Positions 4,568 to 5,351 of a stretch of DNA of 5,351 bases are shown here, piece after piece. Origin of the DNA: CANKHA01 sp040877285 (GTDB lineage Bacteria; Pseudomonadota; Alphaproteobacteria; Rhizobiales; Xanthobacteraceae). Under the pieces are notes generated by a model. That model saw nothing but the letters and a program-made list of their open reading frames with translations. It ran no database searches and was not told the origin of the DNA. The stretch is taken from contig JBBDNZ010000072.1 of assembly GCA_040877285.1 (NCBI GenBank), positions 1 through 5,351 of the forward strand, given 5' to 3'. The position numbers and the translations under genes were made by a program. Positions within the stretch are counted from its first letter, which is position 1, and every line of letters starts with the position of its first letter.

Positions 4568-5302
4568 CTACGCCTTTTCGCCGCTGCGCGAGAGCGAGGC
4601 CTGCACGTCGTGCAGCAGCAGGCGCAATTCCAGTTCGCGAAACTCGACGAAAGCGCGCCGCATCCAGCGGTGCAGTTCCATGTAAACGTCGAGCGGAATG
4701 TCTCCCGGCGGGGTCGAGCGGAAGTCGGCGAAGGAAAACGGCGGCTTTTCAATATAGTGATGCAGCAGCGGAGGGAGCGCGGGAATATACATCGGCACCG
4801 AGACCGCGCGCGACAAAGGAAAGTTGGCGCGGTTGCGCCGGCCCTTGGCGACCGCCTCGTTATAGACCGGCACCAGCACCATCTCCGGCATGCGGCTTTG
4901 CAGGCCGGCATAGGCCTGGATCGACGCGCGATCCGGATCGGTCATGAAAAGCGCCACCGGCTCGATGCCGCGTTGGCGGGCATCGTCGATAAAGCCGATT
5001 TCGCGCGACACGGCAAAAAACTGATCGAAGGCCGCGGGCGCGAGATCCACGATCTTGGCCGTCTTGTCGTCGGCGATCAGCCGGTCGAACAGCGCCATCT
5101 GCCCCTTGATTCCAGCCACGTCGGCTTTGGCCGTATAGCCGGGCAGATAATCGCGCAGCGACGGTTCTTCGGCGGCGAAGTCAAAGGCCGCGACCGGCCG
5201 CCCCTCCAGCAGAAAGAAATCGACGAGCAGCCTCGCCACCAGCGTCTTGCCCACGCGCGGCCGGGGCGAGCAGACGATATAGAGAGGCGTTCGGCGTATC
5301 AT
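4568..5302 (-). CDS. ParA/MinD-like P-loop ATPase, deviant Walker A, function unknown
   Basis: I do not recognise this 244-residue protein by name. Its N-terminus reads as a SIMIBI-class P-loop NTPase of the ParA/MinD kind: strand PLYIVCS (6-12), then PRPRVGKT (13-20) followed by helix LVARLLVDFF, strand VAAFDF (37-42) with AEEPSLRDYLP, which parallels the D-x-DPQ-x-SL segment of ParA, and a Walker B-like strand AKIVDLAP (82-89). The loop is deviant: P13 replaces the first glycine of GxxxxGKT, and R14 stands where MinD/ParA have their signature lysine, but G18-K19-T20 remain. The C-terminal third (about 170-244) has a proline-rich patch (IPALPPLLHHY) and long charged helices. No signal peptide or membrane helix is seen. 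ATG 5302 has only GCGGG directly before it. It is convergent with the LysR gene. It may bind nucleotide for positioning or assembly, but that is inference. Confidence 0.75.
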   Translation of the reverse strand: MIRRTPLYIVCSPRPRVGKTLVARLLVDFFLLEGRPVAAFDFAAEEPSLRDYLPGYTAKADVAGIKGQMALFDRLIADDKTAKIVDLAPAAFDQFFAVSREIGFIDDARQRGIEPVALFMTDPDRASIQAYAGLQSRMPEMVLVPVYNEAVAKGRRNRANFPLSRAVSVPMYIPALPPLLHHYIEKPPFSFADFRSTPPGDIPLDVYMELHRWMRRAFVEFRELELRLLLHDVQASLSRSGEKA

Positions 5303-5351
5303 CCCGCGACTTTAGAGCAAGATCGCCCAACGTTGAATCGACAAAGCGGCG
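5303..5351. other. Window-edge upstream region of the P-loop ATPase gene
   Basis: These 49 bases would carry the 5' untranslated region and perhaps the promoter of the minus-strand ATPase gene. I see no reliable -10/-35 pair and no coding frame. TTTAGAGCAAGATC (5311-5324) recalls the edge of an intergenic repeat common in Bradyrhizobium-like genomes (AGAGCATGATC type), but the element, if real, is cut by the window end. Confidence 0.2.

Noticed and set aside
3925..4947. 340-codon plus-strand open frame overlapping the LysR gene and the opposite strand of the ATPase gene
   Set aside because: Out-of-frame with the LysR gene and antisense to the ATPase; arginine/alanine-rich low-complexity product without motifs.

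Overview
The window looks like ordinary chromosomal DNA of a GC-rich alphaproteobacterium, most likely order Hyphomicrobiales (Rhizobiales). Three things suggest this: GC-rich codon use; short palindromic intergenic repeats of a kind I know from Bradyrhizobium and Rhodopseudomonas relatives (positions 1-150, 1318-1348, 4508-4538); and a gene order close to the rhizobial neighbourhood greA ... lrp/asnC ... trxB - LysR. No plasmid, phage, transposase, CRISPR or RNA gene is visible.

Layout. Positions 1-321 are non-coding: an inverted repeat element, a terminator-like hairpin with a T tract (184-229) and a second hairpin (251-272). Then come greA (322-795, +) and a four-helix DoxX-family membrane protein (836-1234, +). 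A 148-base gap with a 13-bp palindrome separates these from a convergent two-gene operon on the minus strand: an Lrp/AsnC regulator (2362 to 1889, GTG start) and a VOC/glyoxalase-fold protein (1892 to 1383), joined by an ATGA stop/start overlap. A 213-base divergent region (2363-2575) holds a 17-bp AT-rich dyad that fits an Lrp-type operator, a weak candidate promoter, and an unusual leader for trxB (2576-3544, +). Sixty-nine bases later is a LysR-type regulator (3614-4501, +), which by sequence type and position is probably the LsrB/VtlR orthologue. A last gene on the minus strand (5302 to 4568) is a ParA/MinD-like P-loop ATPase with a deviant Walker A motif. Its upstream region runs off the window.

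How the genes may work together. greA is transcription housekeeping. The trxB-LysR pair looks like a redox module: thioredoxin reductase beside a regulator whose rhizobial relatives act in oxidative-stress and host-interaction control. The Lrp regulator, reading away from trxB, may control itself and possibly trxB through the shared region. The roles of the DoxX, VOC and P-loop proteins cannot be fixed from sequence alone.

I see no convincing new multi-gene system. The observation most worth testing is the trxB leader: an 11-nt segment at 2519-2529 is a perfect reverse complement of 2568-2578, which includes the trxB start codon, while part of the same segment can instead form a local hairpin. 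That is the geometry of a translational switch, but it rests on base-pairing alone.
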